The notes below the pieces were generated by a model. It was given only the letters and a program-made list of their open reading frames with translations. It made no database searches and was not told the origin of the DNA. A DNA stretch of 64,000 bases from Catellatospora tritici (GTDB lineage Bacteria > Actinomycetota > Actinomycetes > Mycobacteriales > Micromonosporaceae). The stretch lies in contig NZ_JAHRCY010000010.1 in NCBI RefSeq assembly GCF_019083965.1, forward strand, positions 62,001-126,000, read 5' to 3'. The translations under genes were made by a program, and so were the position numbers. Shown piece by piece: positions 25,704 to 34,227 of this stretch (position 1 is the stretch's first letter; each line of letters opens with the position of its first letter).

Positions 25704-26051
25704 ATGCATGAGATCGGGCTCTGCGAGAGCATTCTCGCGGTGGTGCGGCAGCGGGCCGAGGGCCGCGCGGTGGACCGGGTGAAGGTGCGCATCGGGGTGC
25801 GCCACGGGGTCGCCGAACCGGCGCTGCGCGACGGGTTCGCGCTGGTGGCCACCGGCACCACCGCCGACGGGGCGCTGATCGAGCTGGTGACCGTGCCCGC
25901 GCGGGTGGTCTGTGACGGCTGCGGCCACGACGGGGAGACGCTGGTGCTGCCCGCGATCTGCGGTGAGTGCGGCAGCGCGCGGGTGACCGTGTCCGGCGGC
26001 GACGACCTCATCCTGGAGGAACTGCACCTCATCGACCGGGCGGTGCGCTGA
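25704..26051 (+). CDS. hypA: Hydrogenase nickel-incorporation protein HypA
   Basis: 115 residues. The Ni-binding N-terminus MHEIGLCESIL is intact. The Zn domain has CDGCGHDGE and CGECGSA (two C-x2-C pairs). HypA delivers Ni to the large subunit, normally with the GTPase HypB, which is absent from the window. GGGGGA lies 8 nt before ATG 25704. Confidence 0.93.
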   Translation: MHEIGLCESILAVVRQRAEGRAVDRVKVRIGVRHGVAEPALRDGFALVATGTTADGALIELVTVPARVVCDGCGHDGETLVLPAICGECGSARVTVSGGDDLILEELHLIDRAVR

Positions 26052-26053
26052 CC

Positions 26054-26326
26054 ATGTGCCTCGGTATCCCCGGCGAGGTCGTCGAGTTCCACGCCGACCG
26101 CCCCGATCTGGCCCAGGTCGACGTCTCCGGCGTACGCCGGGCCATCAACATCGGGCTGCTCGAACCTGGCGAGGTGGGCATCGGTGACTGGGTGCTGATC
26201 CACGTCGGGTTCGCCCTGTCCAAGATCGACGAAGCGGAGGCGAAAGCGGCGATGGAGTTCCTGGAGAGCATCGGCCAGGCGTACGCCGACGAGCTCGCCG
26301 CCCTGCAGTCGTCCACCATCGAGTAG
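26054..26326 (+). CDS. hypC: Hydrogenase assembly chaperone HypC
   Basis: 90 residues with the canonical start MCLGIPGEVVEF; Cys2 carries the Fe(CN)2CO precursor in partnership with HypD. VSGVRRAINIGLL and GDWVLIHVGFALSKIDEAEA complete the family. It follows hypA after 2 nt and precedes hypD by 10 nt. Confidence 0.95.
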   Translation: MCLGIPGEVVEFHADRPDLAQVDVSGVRRAINIGLLEPGEVGIGDWVLIHVGFALSKIDEAEAKAAMEFLESIGQAYADELAALQSSTIE

Positions 26327-26336
26327 GGAGCGGTCG

Positions 26337-27464
26337 ATGCGATTCGTGGACGAGTTCCGCAACGCCGAGCAGGCCAGGGCACTGGCCGCCCGCATCGCGG
26401 CCCGGTGCGAACCGGGGCGGCACTACAAGTTCATGGAGGTGTGCGGCGGGCATACCCACACCATCTACCAGCACGGGCTGGAGGACTACCTGCCCGAGGC
26501 GGTGGAGCTGGTGCACGGGCCGGGCTGCCCGGTCTGCGTCATCCCGATGGGCCGCGTCGACGACGCCATCGCCATCGCCCGGCGGCCGGAGGTCATCCTG
26601 GCCTCGTTCGGGGACATGATGCGGGTGCCCGGCGGCAACGGGTCGTTCCTGGACGCCAAGGCGGCCGGGGCCGACATCCGCATGGTCTACTCCCCGCTGG
26701 ACGCGCTGAAGCTGGCCCGCGCCAACCCCGACCGCGAGGTCGTGTTCATGGCGATCGGGTTTGAGACCACCGCGCCCAGCACCGCGGTCACGGTGCGCCG
26801 GGCCGCCACCGAGGGCCTGACCAACTTCTCGGTCTTCTGCAACCACGTCACCATCATTCCGGCGGTCAAGGCCATCCTGGACTCGCCCGACCAGCGCCTG
26901 GACGGCTTCCTCGGCCCCGGGCACGTCTCCACGGTGATCGGGTGCGAGCCGTACCGCTTCATCGCCGAGCAGTACGGCAAGCCCCTGGTCGTGGCCGGGT
27001 TCGAGCCGCTGGACATCCTGCACTCGATCGACATGCTGCTGGCCCAGCTCGAGCAGGGCCGGTGTGAGATCGAGAACCAGTACAGCCGGGTGGTGCCCTG
27101 GGACGGCAACCTCACCGCGCTCAAGACCCTGGCCGACGTGCTGGAACTGCGCCCGTTCTTCGAATGGCGCGGCCTGGGCTTCATCGCCCACTCCGCGCTG
27201 CGCCTGACCGAGCGCTACGCCGACTTCGACGCCGAGCGCCGCTTCGCCGTCCCGGGCGTACGCGTGGCCGACCCGCAGTCGTGCCAGTGCGGCGAGGTGC
27301 TCAAGGGCGTGCTCAAGCCGTGGGAGTGCAAGGTGTTCGGCACCGCGTGCACCCCGGAGACGCCCATCGGCACCTGCATGGTCTCGCCCGAGGGCGCCTG
27401 CGCGGCGTACTACAACTTCGGCCGGTTCCACCGGCAGCGCCTGCTGGAGGTGACGGCCCGGTGA
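26337..27464 (+). CDS. hypD: Hydrogenase formation protein HypD
   Basis: 375 residues. Conserved blocks: KFMEVCGGHTHTIYQHGL, LVHGPGCPVCVIPMGRVD, GFETTAPSTA, FLGPGHVSTVIG and the C-terminal Fe-S region CQCGEVLKGVLKPWEC ... CTPETPIGTCMVSPEGACAAYY. HypD holds a [4Fe-4S] cluster and, with HypC, the Fe that receives CN and CO ligands. It overlaps hypE by GTGA. Confidence 0.97.
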   Translation: MRFVDEFRNAEQARALAARIAARCEPGRHYKFMEVCGGHTHTIYQHGLEDYLPEAVELVHGPGCPVCVIPMGRVDDAIAIARRPEVILASFGDMMRVPGGNGSFLDAKAAGADIRMVYSPLDALKLARANPDREVVFMAIGFETTAPSTAVTVRRAATEGLTNFSVFCNHVTIIPAVKAILDSPDQRLDGFLGPGHVSTVIGCEPYRFIAEQYGKPLVVAGFEPLDILHSIDMLLAQLEQGRCEIENQYSRVVPWDGNLTALKTLADVLELRPFFEWRGLGFIAHSALRLTERYADFDAERRFAVPGVRVADPQSCQCGEVLKGVLKPWECKVFGTACTPETPIGTCMVSPEGACAAYYNFGRFHRQRLLEVTAR

Positions 27465-28537
27465 CCGCCGAGCTGACCGAGGTCCTCGACCGCATCGACC
27501 GGACCCGCCGTGCCCGCGCCCGAGTGCGCGAGGAGCGGCTGACCATGGCCCACGGCGCGGGCGGCAAGGCGACGCAGAGCCTGGTCGAGGCGGTGTTCCT
27601 GACGGCGTTCGACAACCCGGAGCTGAACGCGCTCGACGACGCGGCGGCGCTGACCGCGGGCGGGGCACGGCTGGCGTTCACCACCGACTCGTACGTGGTC
27701 AAGCCGCTGTTCTTCCCCGGTGGCGACATCGGCGACCTGGCCGTCAACGGCACCGTCAACGACCTGGCCGTAGCCGGTGCCCGGCCGTGCTTCCTGTCGG
27801 CCGGGTTCATCCTGGAGGAGGGCTTCGGCGTCGCCGACCTGACCCGGATCGTCTCCTCGATGGCGGCGGCGGCCCGCGCGGCCGGGGTCCGCATCGTCGC
27901 CGGGGATACCAAGGTCGTCCCGCGCGGCCTGGCCGACGGCTGCTACATCACCACCGCGGGCATCGGCGTACGTGAGCACGACCGCGACTTCGGAGTGCAC
28001 CTGGCCCGCCCGGGTGATCTGGTGCTGGTGTCCGGCCCGATCGGCGACCACGGCATGACCGTGCTGGTCGCCCGGGGTGACCTGGACCTGGAGGCCGATC
28101 TGCGTTCGGACACCGCCGCACTGACCGGGCTGGTCGACGACCTGCTCGCGGCCGCCGGGGACGGCGTACGCGGGATGCGCGACGCGACCCGGGGCGGGGT
28201 GGCGACCATCCTCAACGAGGTGGCCCGCGCGGCCGGGGTGACCGTGGTGGTCGACGAGGCGGCGGTGCCGGTGCGGCCGGGCGTACGCGGGGCGGCCGAG
28301 CTGCTCGGCATCGACCCGCTGTACGTCGCCTGCGAGGGGCGCCTGGTCGCGATCGTGGCCCCCGAGCACGCCGACGCCGCGCTGGCCGCGCTGCGGGCAC
28401 ACCCGCTGGGCGACCAGGCCGCCGTCATCGGCCGCGTCGACGCCGACCCGGCCGAACTGGTGCTGCTGCGCACCCGCTTCGGCGGCACCCGCATCGTGGA
28501 CCTGCTGGTCGGTGACCCGCTGCCCCGGATCTGCTGA
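27461..28537 (+). CDS. hypE: Hydrogenase expression/formation protein HypE
   Basis: 358 residues. MAHGAGGKATQSLVEAVFL starts the AIR-synthase-like fold, with DSYVVKPLFFPGGDIGDLAVNGTVNDLAV next. The protein ends in PRIC, the C-terminal Cys that is carbamoylated by HypF and dehydrated to thiocyanate as the cyanide donor. The first ~28 residues (to EERLT) are an extension over typical HypE. Last gene of the operon; a convergent gene ends 8 nt away. Confidence 0.97.
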   Translation: MTAELTEVLDRIDRTRRARARVREERLTMAHGAGGKATQSLVEAVFLTAFDNPELNALDDAAALTAGGARLAFTTDSYVVKPLFFPGGDIGDLAVNGTVNDLAVAGARPCFLSAGFILEEGFGVADLTRIVSSMAAAARAAGVRIVAGDTKVVPRGLADGCYITTAGIGVREHDRDFGVHLARPGDLVLVSGPIGDHGMTVLVARGDLDLEADLRSDTAALTGLVDDLLAAAGDGVRGMRDATRGGVATILNEVARAAGVTVVVDEAAVPVRPGVRGAAELLGIDPLYVACEGRLVAIVAPEHADAALAALRAHPLGDQAAVIGRVDADPAELVLLRTRFGGTRIVDLLVGDPLPRIC

Positions 28538-28544
28538 AACCGGC

Positions 28545-28925
28545 TCAGGCCTGCGCGGCGGCGTCGGGGTCGTACGACCGCAGCAGGTCGAGCAGCTCGC
28601 GGGCGGGCGGCGCCGCGCCGTCCAGCGTGAACCAGCCGGACCCGAGGCTGCCCTCGTACTCGCCGTTGTTGCAGCGGAAGCAGATGGCCACCTCGGTCGA
28701 TCCGCCGTCGGCCGTCCACAGCCGCATGCCGTAGACCGGCAGGAAGCAGCGGGCCTGGTCGGCGTCGGGCAGCCGGGCCAGCAGCGATGCCGCCTCGGTC
28801 GCGGCCTGGCCGCCGAGGGTGGCCAGTTCCGCGTGTACCCGCCACTCCATCATGCCGCCGGGCCCCGGGCCGAGGCGCAGCACGTCGACCGCGGTGATGG
28901 TGGCGGGTTCGAAGAAGGTGATCAC
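28545..28925 (-). CDS. Conserved hypothetical protein
   Basis: 126 residues from GTG 28925. No domain was recognised. ITAVDVLRLGPGPGGMMEWRVHAEL, FLPVYGMRLWTADG and EVAICFRCNNGEYEGSLGSGWFTLDG read as a small beta-rich soluble protein, similar in feel to immunity/SUFU-like stress proteins. It is convergent with hypE and lies 29 nt downstream of the methyltransferase on its own strand, so may be its operon partner. Confidence 0.6.
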   Translation of the reverse strand: MITFFEPATITAVDVLRLGPGPGGMMEWRVHAELATLGGQAATEAASLLARLPDADQARCFLPVYGMRLWTADGGSTEVAICFRCNNGEYEGSLGSGWFTLDGAAPPARELLDLLRSYDPDAAAQA

Positions 28926-28954
28926 CGGGTCAGCGTGCCACAGTCGGCGTCGGG

Positions 28955-29680
28955 TCAGTCCGTGCGCCGGGCGAGGAAGACGTACTCCCGTCCCGGGCGG
29001 TCCGGCGCCTGCCGGACCTCGCGCACCGAGAACCCGCAGGCGGCCAGCGACCGCTCGATCTCGTCCCGGCTACGGAACCGCAGGGTGGAGTCGGACACGA
29101 CGGTCTCGCCGTCGCTGAACCGGTACACGTGCCGGAAGGACACGTGCGGCAGGGCGACCTCGACCAGCTCGAACCGTTGCTCGACCACGCCGATCCCGGG
29201 CACCTCGCGCACGGTGGTGCCCTGCTCGGCGGCCCACTGCTCCCAGGCGCGGTACTGCGGCCGGCGAGTCTCGAACGCCAGGTGACCGCCCGCGCGCAGG
29301 GCGCCGCGTAGGCCGCGCAGCGTGGCGTGCCAGTCGTCGTCGGACAGGAAGACCTGGGCCACGTTGCCGGTCATGACGGCCAGGTCCGCGCCGAGGTCGG
29401 GCAGGGTGGTCGCGTCGCCGTGGTGCCAGGTGACCAGCTCGGCACCGGGTTTGGTCCGCGCCACGGCCAACGACGCCGCCGCGGGGTCGGCGGCGCTGAC
29501 CCGCAGGCCGCGCGCCGCCAGCAGGACGGCCAACGCGCCGGTGCCGCAGCCGAGGTCCAGCACGTGCCGGGCGCCGACCTCCCCGGCCAGCAGCACATAC
29601 GCGTCGAGGTCGGCGCGGTCGCCGTCGAAGGCGTCGTAGACCCGGGCCAGGCGCGGGTGGGCAAAGATCTCATCGGGCAC
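28955..29680 (-). CDS. Class I SAM-dependent methyltransferase
   Basis: 241 residues from GTG 29680 (VPDEIFAHPRLARVYDAFDGDRADLDAYV). Motif I is VLDLGCGTGALAVLLAARG, with the acidic residue in VSAADPAAASL and motif IV in ADLAVMTGNVAQVFL. FAHPRLARVYDAFDGDR...DLD is typical of an actinobacterial family of predicted small-molecule methyltransferases. The substrate is unknown. Confidence 0.82.
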   Translation of the reverse strand: MPDEIFAHPRLARVYDAFDGDRADLDAYVLLAGEVGARHVLDLGCGTGALAVLLAARGLRVSAADPAAASLAVARTKPGAELVTWHHGDATTLPDLGADLAVMTGNVAQVFLSDDDWHATLRGLRGALRAGGHLAFETRRPQYRAWEQWAAEQGTTVREVPGIGVVEQRFELVEVALPHVSFRHVYRFSDGETVVSDSTLRFRSRDEIERSLAACGFSVREVRQAPDRPGREYVFLARRTD

Positions 29681-29729
29681 GGCGGCCACCCTAGCCGTCT
29701 TGGCACGCCCGCGCGGTGGACAGCCAACC

Positions 29730-29744
29730 GTTAAGTTTGTTAAC
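29730..29744. promoter_or_regulatory. Inverted repeat upstream of the GH76 gene
   Basis: GTTAA-GTTTG-TTAAC is a perfect 5-bp-arm palindrome in the 174-bp region between the divergent methyltransferase and mannanase genes. Placement and AT-richness suggest an operator, perhaps for a ROK- or LacI-type sugar regulator. Confidence 0.45.
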
Positions 29745-29854
29745 TTCGATCTCTCAAACATCGACAGATACCAACGTCATTCTGTTGGTACGTGCCGGAA
29801 CTCGTGTGAACTCCGACCGGCGACCGGTCGGACGGCCCGAACGAGGTGGATCCG

Positions 29855-31843
29855 ATGCGGAAGCTGACCGTCCTGCTGCTGGCGCTGGTCGCCGCAGGCC
29901 CGGGTGCAGTCGTGGTGGCGGCACCGGCGGCCGCGGCCGCCACGGTGTGCGCGCTCTACTGCGACACCCGCGACCCGTCCCTGGCCCGGCAGGAGATCTT
30001 CCCGGTGCCCGAGGTCAACCTCAACGGCCGCCGCCTGGTGCTGCACGTCTCCGACACCGACCGGATGGCCTGGGGCAGCATCGACAACGGCCTGACCGGC
30101 GACTCCGTCTGGCTCGACCGCAGCTGGACCGACGGCTCCAGCTGGGACGGACTGCTGGGTCGGGCGAGCATCCCGGCGACCTGGACCGGCACCCGCACCC
30201 TGATGTACAACCTCGCCGACCCCGCCGCCCACAAGCGCGGCATGGTCCGCGCCTGCGGCGACGCGGGCGGGGTCACCTGCACCGCCTGGGTGTACGCCAA
30301 GGTCTGCGACACCGTCTGCGACGGCGCCGACCCGGCCACCGCCGTCGGCGACAGTCAGCCCGTGCCGGGCACCGTGCTCAGCAACCGCCGCATCGACCTG
30401 CACATCGACAGCCGCGGCCTGGCCTGGGCCACGCTCGGCTCGGGCACCGCCGGCGACGAGGTCTGGCTCGACCGGTCCTGGGACGAGGGCGCCTCCTGGC
30501 CCGGCGGCTCGTCACTGGGCCGCGTCAGCGTCCCGTCCGGCGCCACCACGGTACGGACCACCATGGTCAACACCCGTGACCCGCGCTCGCTGCTCTACGG
30601 CGGGGCGGTGCGCGCCTGCGGGCGGGCCACCGGCGGCGCCAACGGCAGCTGCACCGCGTGGGCCCGCCCCGCCATCGACCGGTCCGCCGCGGCCGCCGAC
30701 GCGCTGGCGTACGCGTACCGCACCGACACCGCGTGGTGGCCGTCGAGCTGGTGGAACTCCGCGGTCGCGGTGACCACGCTCGGCGACTGGTCGGCCCGCA
30801 CCGGCCGCACCGACTACCGCTGGCTCATCGACCGGACCTACGAGCTGAACAAGGGCGTCATTCCGGCCGGGCAGAAGAGCACCGACGCGATCGAGGGCAA
30901 CTTCATCAGCCGCGCGATCGACGACACCGGCTGGTGGGCGCTGGCCTGGGTGCAGGCCTACGACCTCACCCACGACGCCAAGTACCTGAACACGGCGGTG
31001 GCGATCGGCAACTACATGCACTCGTACTGGGACGGCACCTGCGGCGGCGGGGTCTGGTGGAACCGCGAGCGCACCTACAAGAACGCGGTCACCATCGGCC
31101 TGTACATCCGGCTGACCGCCGCCCTGCACAACCGCATCCCCGGCGACACGCTGTGGCTGGGCCGGGCCACCGCGGGCTGGAACTGGTTCGCCGCCAGCGG
31201 GATGATCAACGGGTCGGGGCTGGTCAACGACGGGATCACCGGCGGCTGCGCCAACAACGGGCAGACCGTGTGGACGTACAACCAGGGGCTGGCCGTCGGT
31301 GGGGCGGTCGAGCTGTGGCGGGCCACCGGCAACGCGTCGCTGCTGACCTCGGCCCGCCAGCTGGCCGACGCGGCGATGAACTCCACCGTGCTGACCCGCT
31401 CGGGCATCCTCACCGAGTCCTGCGACCCGGCCAACAGCTGCGACGACAACCAGAAGCAGTTCAAGGGCATTTTCATGCGGTACCTGATGGACCTGGCCGA
31501 CGCCTCGGGCGTGGCCGCGTACCGGACGTACGCGCAGCGGCAGGCCGACTCGATCTGGCAGTCCGACCGCGACAGCCTCAACCGGATCGGACAGCGGTGG
31601 ACCGGCGCCACCCCCAACGCGCGCGACTGGCGCACCCAGGCCTCCGGCCTCGGGGCCCTGCTCGCGGCCACGGCCGGATCGTCGAACCCGCCGCCGACCG
31701 AGGCGGCCTGGGCGCCGAACGTCTCCTACCAGGTCGGCACGGTGGTCACCTACGCGGGAGGCCGCTGGCAGTGCCGTCAGGCGCACCTGTCCCAGGTGGG
31801 CTGGGAACCGCCCAACGTCGCCTCCCTGTGGCTGCGGCTGTGA
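29855..31843 (+). CDS. Secreted GH76 endo-alpha-1,6-mannanase-like enzyme with duplicated N-terminal domain and CBM5/12
   Basis: 662 residues. Signal peptide (1-27). Residues ~30-270 hold two copies of an unfamiliar ~115-residue unit, each with GD-x-VWLDRSW and RACG. The GH76 domain follows, with the catalytic Asp pair at D356-D357 (SRAIDDTGWWALAWVQAYDLT) and TYNQGLAVGGAVELWRATG. A C-terminal WAPNVSYQVGTVVTYAGGRWQCRQAHLSQVGWEPPNV is a CBM5/12 (ChiA-type) module. Likely attacks fungal or yeast alpha-mannan outside the cell. It sits between hypE and hypF without any link to hydrogenase. Confidence 0.87.
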   Translation: MRKLTVLLLALVAAGPGAVVVAAPAAAAATVCALYCDTRDPSLARQEIFPVPEVNLNGRRLVLHVSDTDRMAWGSIDNGLTGDSVWLDRSWTDGSSWDGLLGRASIPATWTGTRTLMYNLADPAAHKRGMVRACGDAGGVTCTAWVYAKVCDTVCDGADPATAVGDSQPVPGTVLSNRRIDLHIDSRGLAWATLGSGTAGDEVWLDRSWDEGASWPGGSSLGRVSVPSGATTVRTTMVNTRDPRSLLYGGAVRACGRATGGANGSCTAWARPAIDRSAAAADALAYAYRTDTAWWPSSWWNSAVAVTTLGDWSARTGRTDYRWLIDRTYELNKGVIPAGQKSTDAIEGNFISRAIDDTGWWALAWVQAYDLTHDAKYLNTAVAIGNYMHSYWDGTCGGGVWWNRERTYKNAVTIGLYIRLTAALHNRIPGDTLWLGRATAGWNWFAASGMINGSGLVNDGITGGCANNGQTVWTYNQGLAVGGAVELWRATGNASLLTSARQLADAAMNSTVLTRSGILTESCDPANSCDDNQKQFKGIFMRYLMDLADASGVAAYRTYAQRQADSIWQSDRDSLNRIGQRWTGATPNARDWRTQASGLGALLAATAGSSNPPPTEAAWAPNVSYQVGTVVTYAGGRWQCRQAHLSQVGWEPPNVASLWLRL

Positions 31844-31866
31844 CGTCCGAATCGGCCTGACGCCGC

Positions 31867-34158
31867 TCAGCGGTCGAGGGCGGCGGCGATGGCGGCCTGG
31901 CCGAGGCTGAGGCCGCCGTCGTTGGGCGGGACGAGACTGTGCGTCAGCACCCGGAAGCCGGCCGCCGCCAGCCGGTCGACCACGCCCGTGAGCAGCAGCA
32001 CGTTCTGGAAGACGCCGCCGGACAGGGCCACCGTGTCCAGTCCGTGCCGCTCGCGCGCCAGCACGCAGGTTGTGGCGATCAGGTCGGCGAGCCCGGCGTG
32101 GAACCGCGCGGCGATCAGCGGCACGGGCACGCCGTCGAGGCGGTCGGCCAGGGCGGCCCGGACCAGGTCGCCGCCGTGGAGGGTGAGCAGCGTCGCCTCC
32201 TCGACCCGGGCCGGGTAGCCGGTGTGGTCCGGGTCCTCGGTGGCGGCCCGTTCGAGCTCGATCGCCGCCTGCCCCTCGTAGCCAGCCTCGTCGCGCAGGT
32301 CGAGCAGCGCCGCCACGGCGTCGAAGAGCCGCCCCGCGCTGGAGGTGAGCGGGCAGTTCAGACCCTGCCGGACGGCCGAGCGCAGCGCGGGCCACCGCTG
32401 CGCGTGCCGCGTGACCACGGGCAGCGCGGGCAGCTCACCGAAGCTGTCCAGATAGGACAGCGCCATCCGCCATGGCTGGCGGACCGCGGCCGCGCCGCCG
32501 GGCATCGGCACCGGCGCCAGCCGACCCACCCGGGTGTACGACGTCAGGTCCGCCACCAGGAACTCCCCGCCCCACAGCGTGCCGTCGTCGCCGTAACCGA
32601 GGCCGTCAAAGGCGACCCCGAGGACCGGCCCGCGCTCGCCGTGCTCGGCCAGGCAGGACGCGATGTGCGCGTGGTGGTGCTGCACCCCGATCAGCTCGAC
32701 CTCGTTCAGGCCGTACGCGTACCCGGTGGACAGGTACTGCGGGTGCAGGTCGTGCGCGACCAGCTCCGGGCTGATCCCGAGCAGCCGCCGCAGGTGCGCC
32801 ACGCCCTCGGTGTACGACCGGTACGTCGCCGCGTTCTCCAGGTCGCCGATGTGGTGCGACAGCACCGCCTGGGCGCCGTTGGCCAGGCAGAACGTGTTCT
32901 TGAGGGTGGCGCCGCAGGCGAGGATCGGGCGGCGGGCGGCCACAGGCAGGGTCAGTGGGCGGGGCACGTATCCGCGCGAGCGGCGCAGCAGCAGCGGGCG
33001 GCCGCGCACCACCCGCGCGACCGAGTCGTCGGTGCGGGTGTGGATCGGCCGGTCGTGGGTCAGCATCGCGTCGGCGAGCCCGGCCAGCCTGGTCGCGGCG
33101 TCGTCGTCGCGGTAGGCGATCGGCTCGTCGGAGACGTTGCCACTGGTCAGCACGACGGGGCGGGCGATGGTGCGCAGCAGCAGGTGGTGCAGCGGGGTGT
33201 AGGGGAGCATGACGCCGTACTCACGACAGCCGGGCGCGACGGCGTCGGCGATCCGGAGCGGGCTGCGGCGGCGCCGGGGCAGCAGCACGATCGGCCGGGC
33301 CGGGTGCGTCAGCAGTTCGGCCGCGGCCGGTGCGAGGTCGACCAGCTCGGCGGCCTCGGCCAGCCCGGCCGCCATCAGCGCGAACGGTCGGTCCTCGCGG
33401 TGCTTGGCGGCCCGCAGCCGGGCCGCGGCGTGCGGATGGGTCGCGTCGACGGCCAGGTGGAAGCCGCCCAGACCCTTCACCGCGACGATCGCGCCGTCGC
33501 GCAGCAGCCGGGCCGCGGTCGCGATCGGGTCGCCGGACAGCGCCTCGGGTTCGCCCGTGCCGGGCAGGGTGTGCAGTCGCAGCCGGGGGCCGCACTCGGG
33601 GCAGCAGACGGGCTGGGCGTGGAAGCGGCGGTCAGCCGGGTCGGCGTACTCGTCGGCGCAGGACGGGCAGAGGACGAAGCCGCGCATCGTCGTGTTGGCG
33701 CGGTCGTACGGGACCCCGGTGACGATGGTGAAGCGCGGACCGCAGTGGGTGCAGTTGGTGAACGGGTAACCGGCCCGGCGGCCACCGGTGGCCAGGATCT
33801 CGTCGAGGCAGGCTGGGCAGGTGGCGGCGTCGGGCGAGATCTGGGTGGTCGGCGCCCCGGTGCCGTCGCTGCCGACGATGCGGAAGCCCGCGGCGCCGGT
33901 CGGCGGCAGCGGGCTGGTCGCGACCGAGTCGATCACGGCCAGGGGCGGGCGCTCGCGGTCGAGCGCGACCAGGAACGTGTCGAGCGTCCCGGGTGCGGCT
34001 TCGGCCTCGATGAACACCCCGCGCGTGTCGTTGCCGACGTGACCGTCGACGCCGAGGCGCCGGGCCAGGGTGTAGACGAACGGGCGGAAGCCGACCCCCT
34101 GCACGATCCCGGCGACCCGCACCGCCAGCCGCGTACGCTGAGCCGCATCACCTGACAT
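31867..34158 (-). CDS. hypF: Carbamoyltransferase HypF
   Basis: 763 residues from ATG 34158 (GTG 34167 is in frame; no clear ribosome-binding site for either). Domains in order: acylphosphatase (VAGIVQGVGFRPFVYTLA), two zinc-finger pairs (CPACLDEI...CTHCGPR and CPSCADEY...CPECGPR), a YrdC-like domain (GAIVAVKGLGGFHLAVDA, LTSGNVSDEPI) and a Kae1-like carbamoyltransferase domain with HHHAHIASCLAEHG. It makes the carbamoyl donor that HypE converts to cyanide. It is separated from hypA-C-D-E by 3.3 kb and lies on the opposite strand. Confidence 0.96.
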   Translation of the reverse strand: MSGDAAQRTRLAVRVAGIVQGVGFRPFVYTLARRLGVDGHVGNDTRGVFIEAEAAPGTLDTFLVALDRERPPLAVIDSVATSPLPPTGAAGFRIVGSDGTGAPTTQISPDAATCPACLDEILATGGRRAGYPFTNCTHCGPRFTIVTGVPYDRANTTMRGFVLCPSCADEYADPADRRFHAQPVCCPECGPRLRLHTLPGTGEPEALSGDPIATAARLLRDGAIVAVKGLGGFHLAVDATHPHAAARLRAAKHREDRPFALMAAGLAEAAELVDLAPAAAELLTHPARPIVLLPRRRRSPLRIADAVAPGCREYGVMLPYTPLHHLLLRTIARPVVLTSGNVSDEPIAYRDDDAATRLAGLADAMLTHDRPIHTRTDDSVARVVRGRPLLLRRSRGYVPRPLTLPVAARRPILACGATLKNTFCLANGAQAVLSHHIGDLENAATYRSYTEGVAHLRRLLGISPELVAHDLHPQYLSTGYAYGLNEVELIGVQHHHAHIASCLAEHGERGPVLGVAFDGLGYGDDGTLWGGEFLVADLTSYTRVGRLAPVPMPGGAAAVRQPWRMALSYLDSFGELPALPVVTRHAQRWPALRSAVRQGLNCPLTSSAGRLFDAVAALLDLRDEAGYEGQAAIELERAATEDPDHTGYPARVEEATLLTLHGGDLVRAALADRLDGVPVPLIAARFHAGLADLIATTCVLARERHGLDTVALSGGVFQNVLLLTGVVDRLAAAGFRVLTHSLVPPNDGGLSLGQAAIAAALDR

Positions 34159-34227
34159 TTCGGACACAAGATGATTCTGGCCCGCAGCCGGGCCGCCCTG
34201 CGGCCGGACACGCCCCGATCGTGGCGG

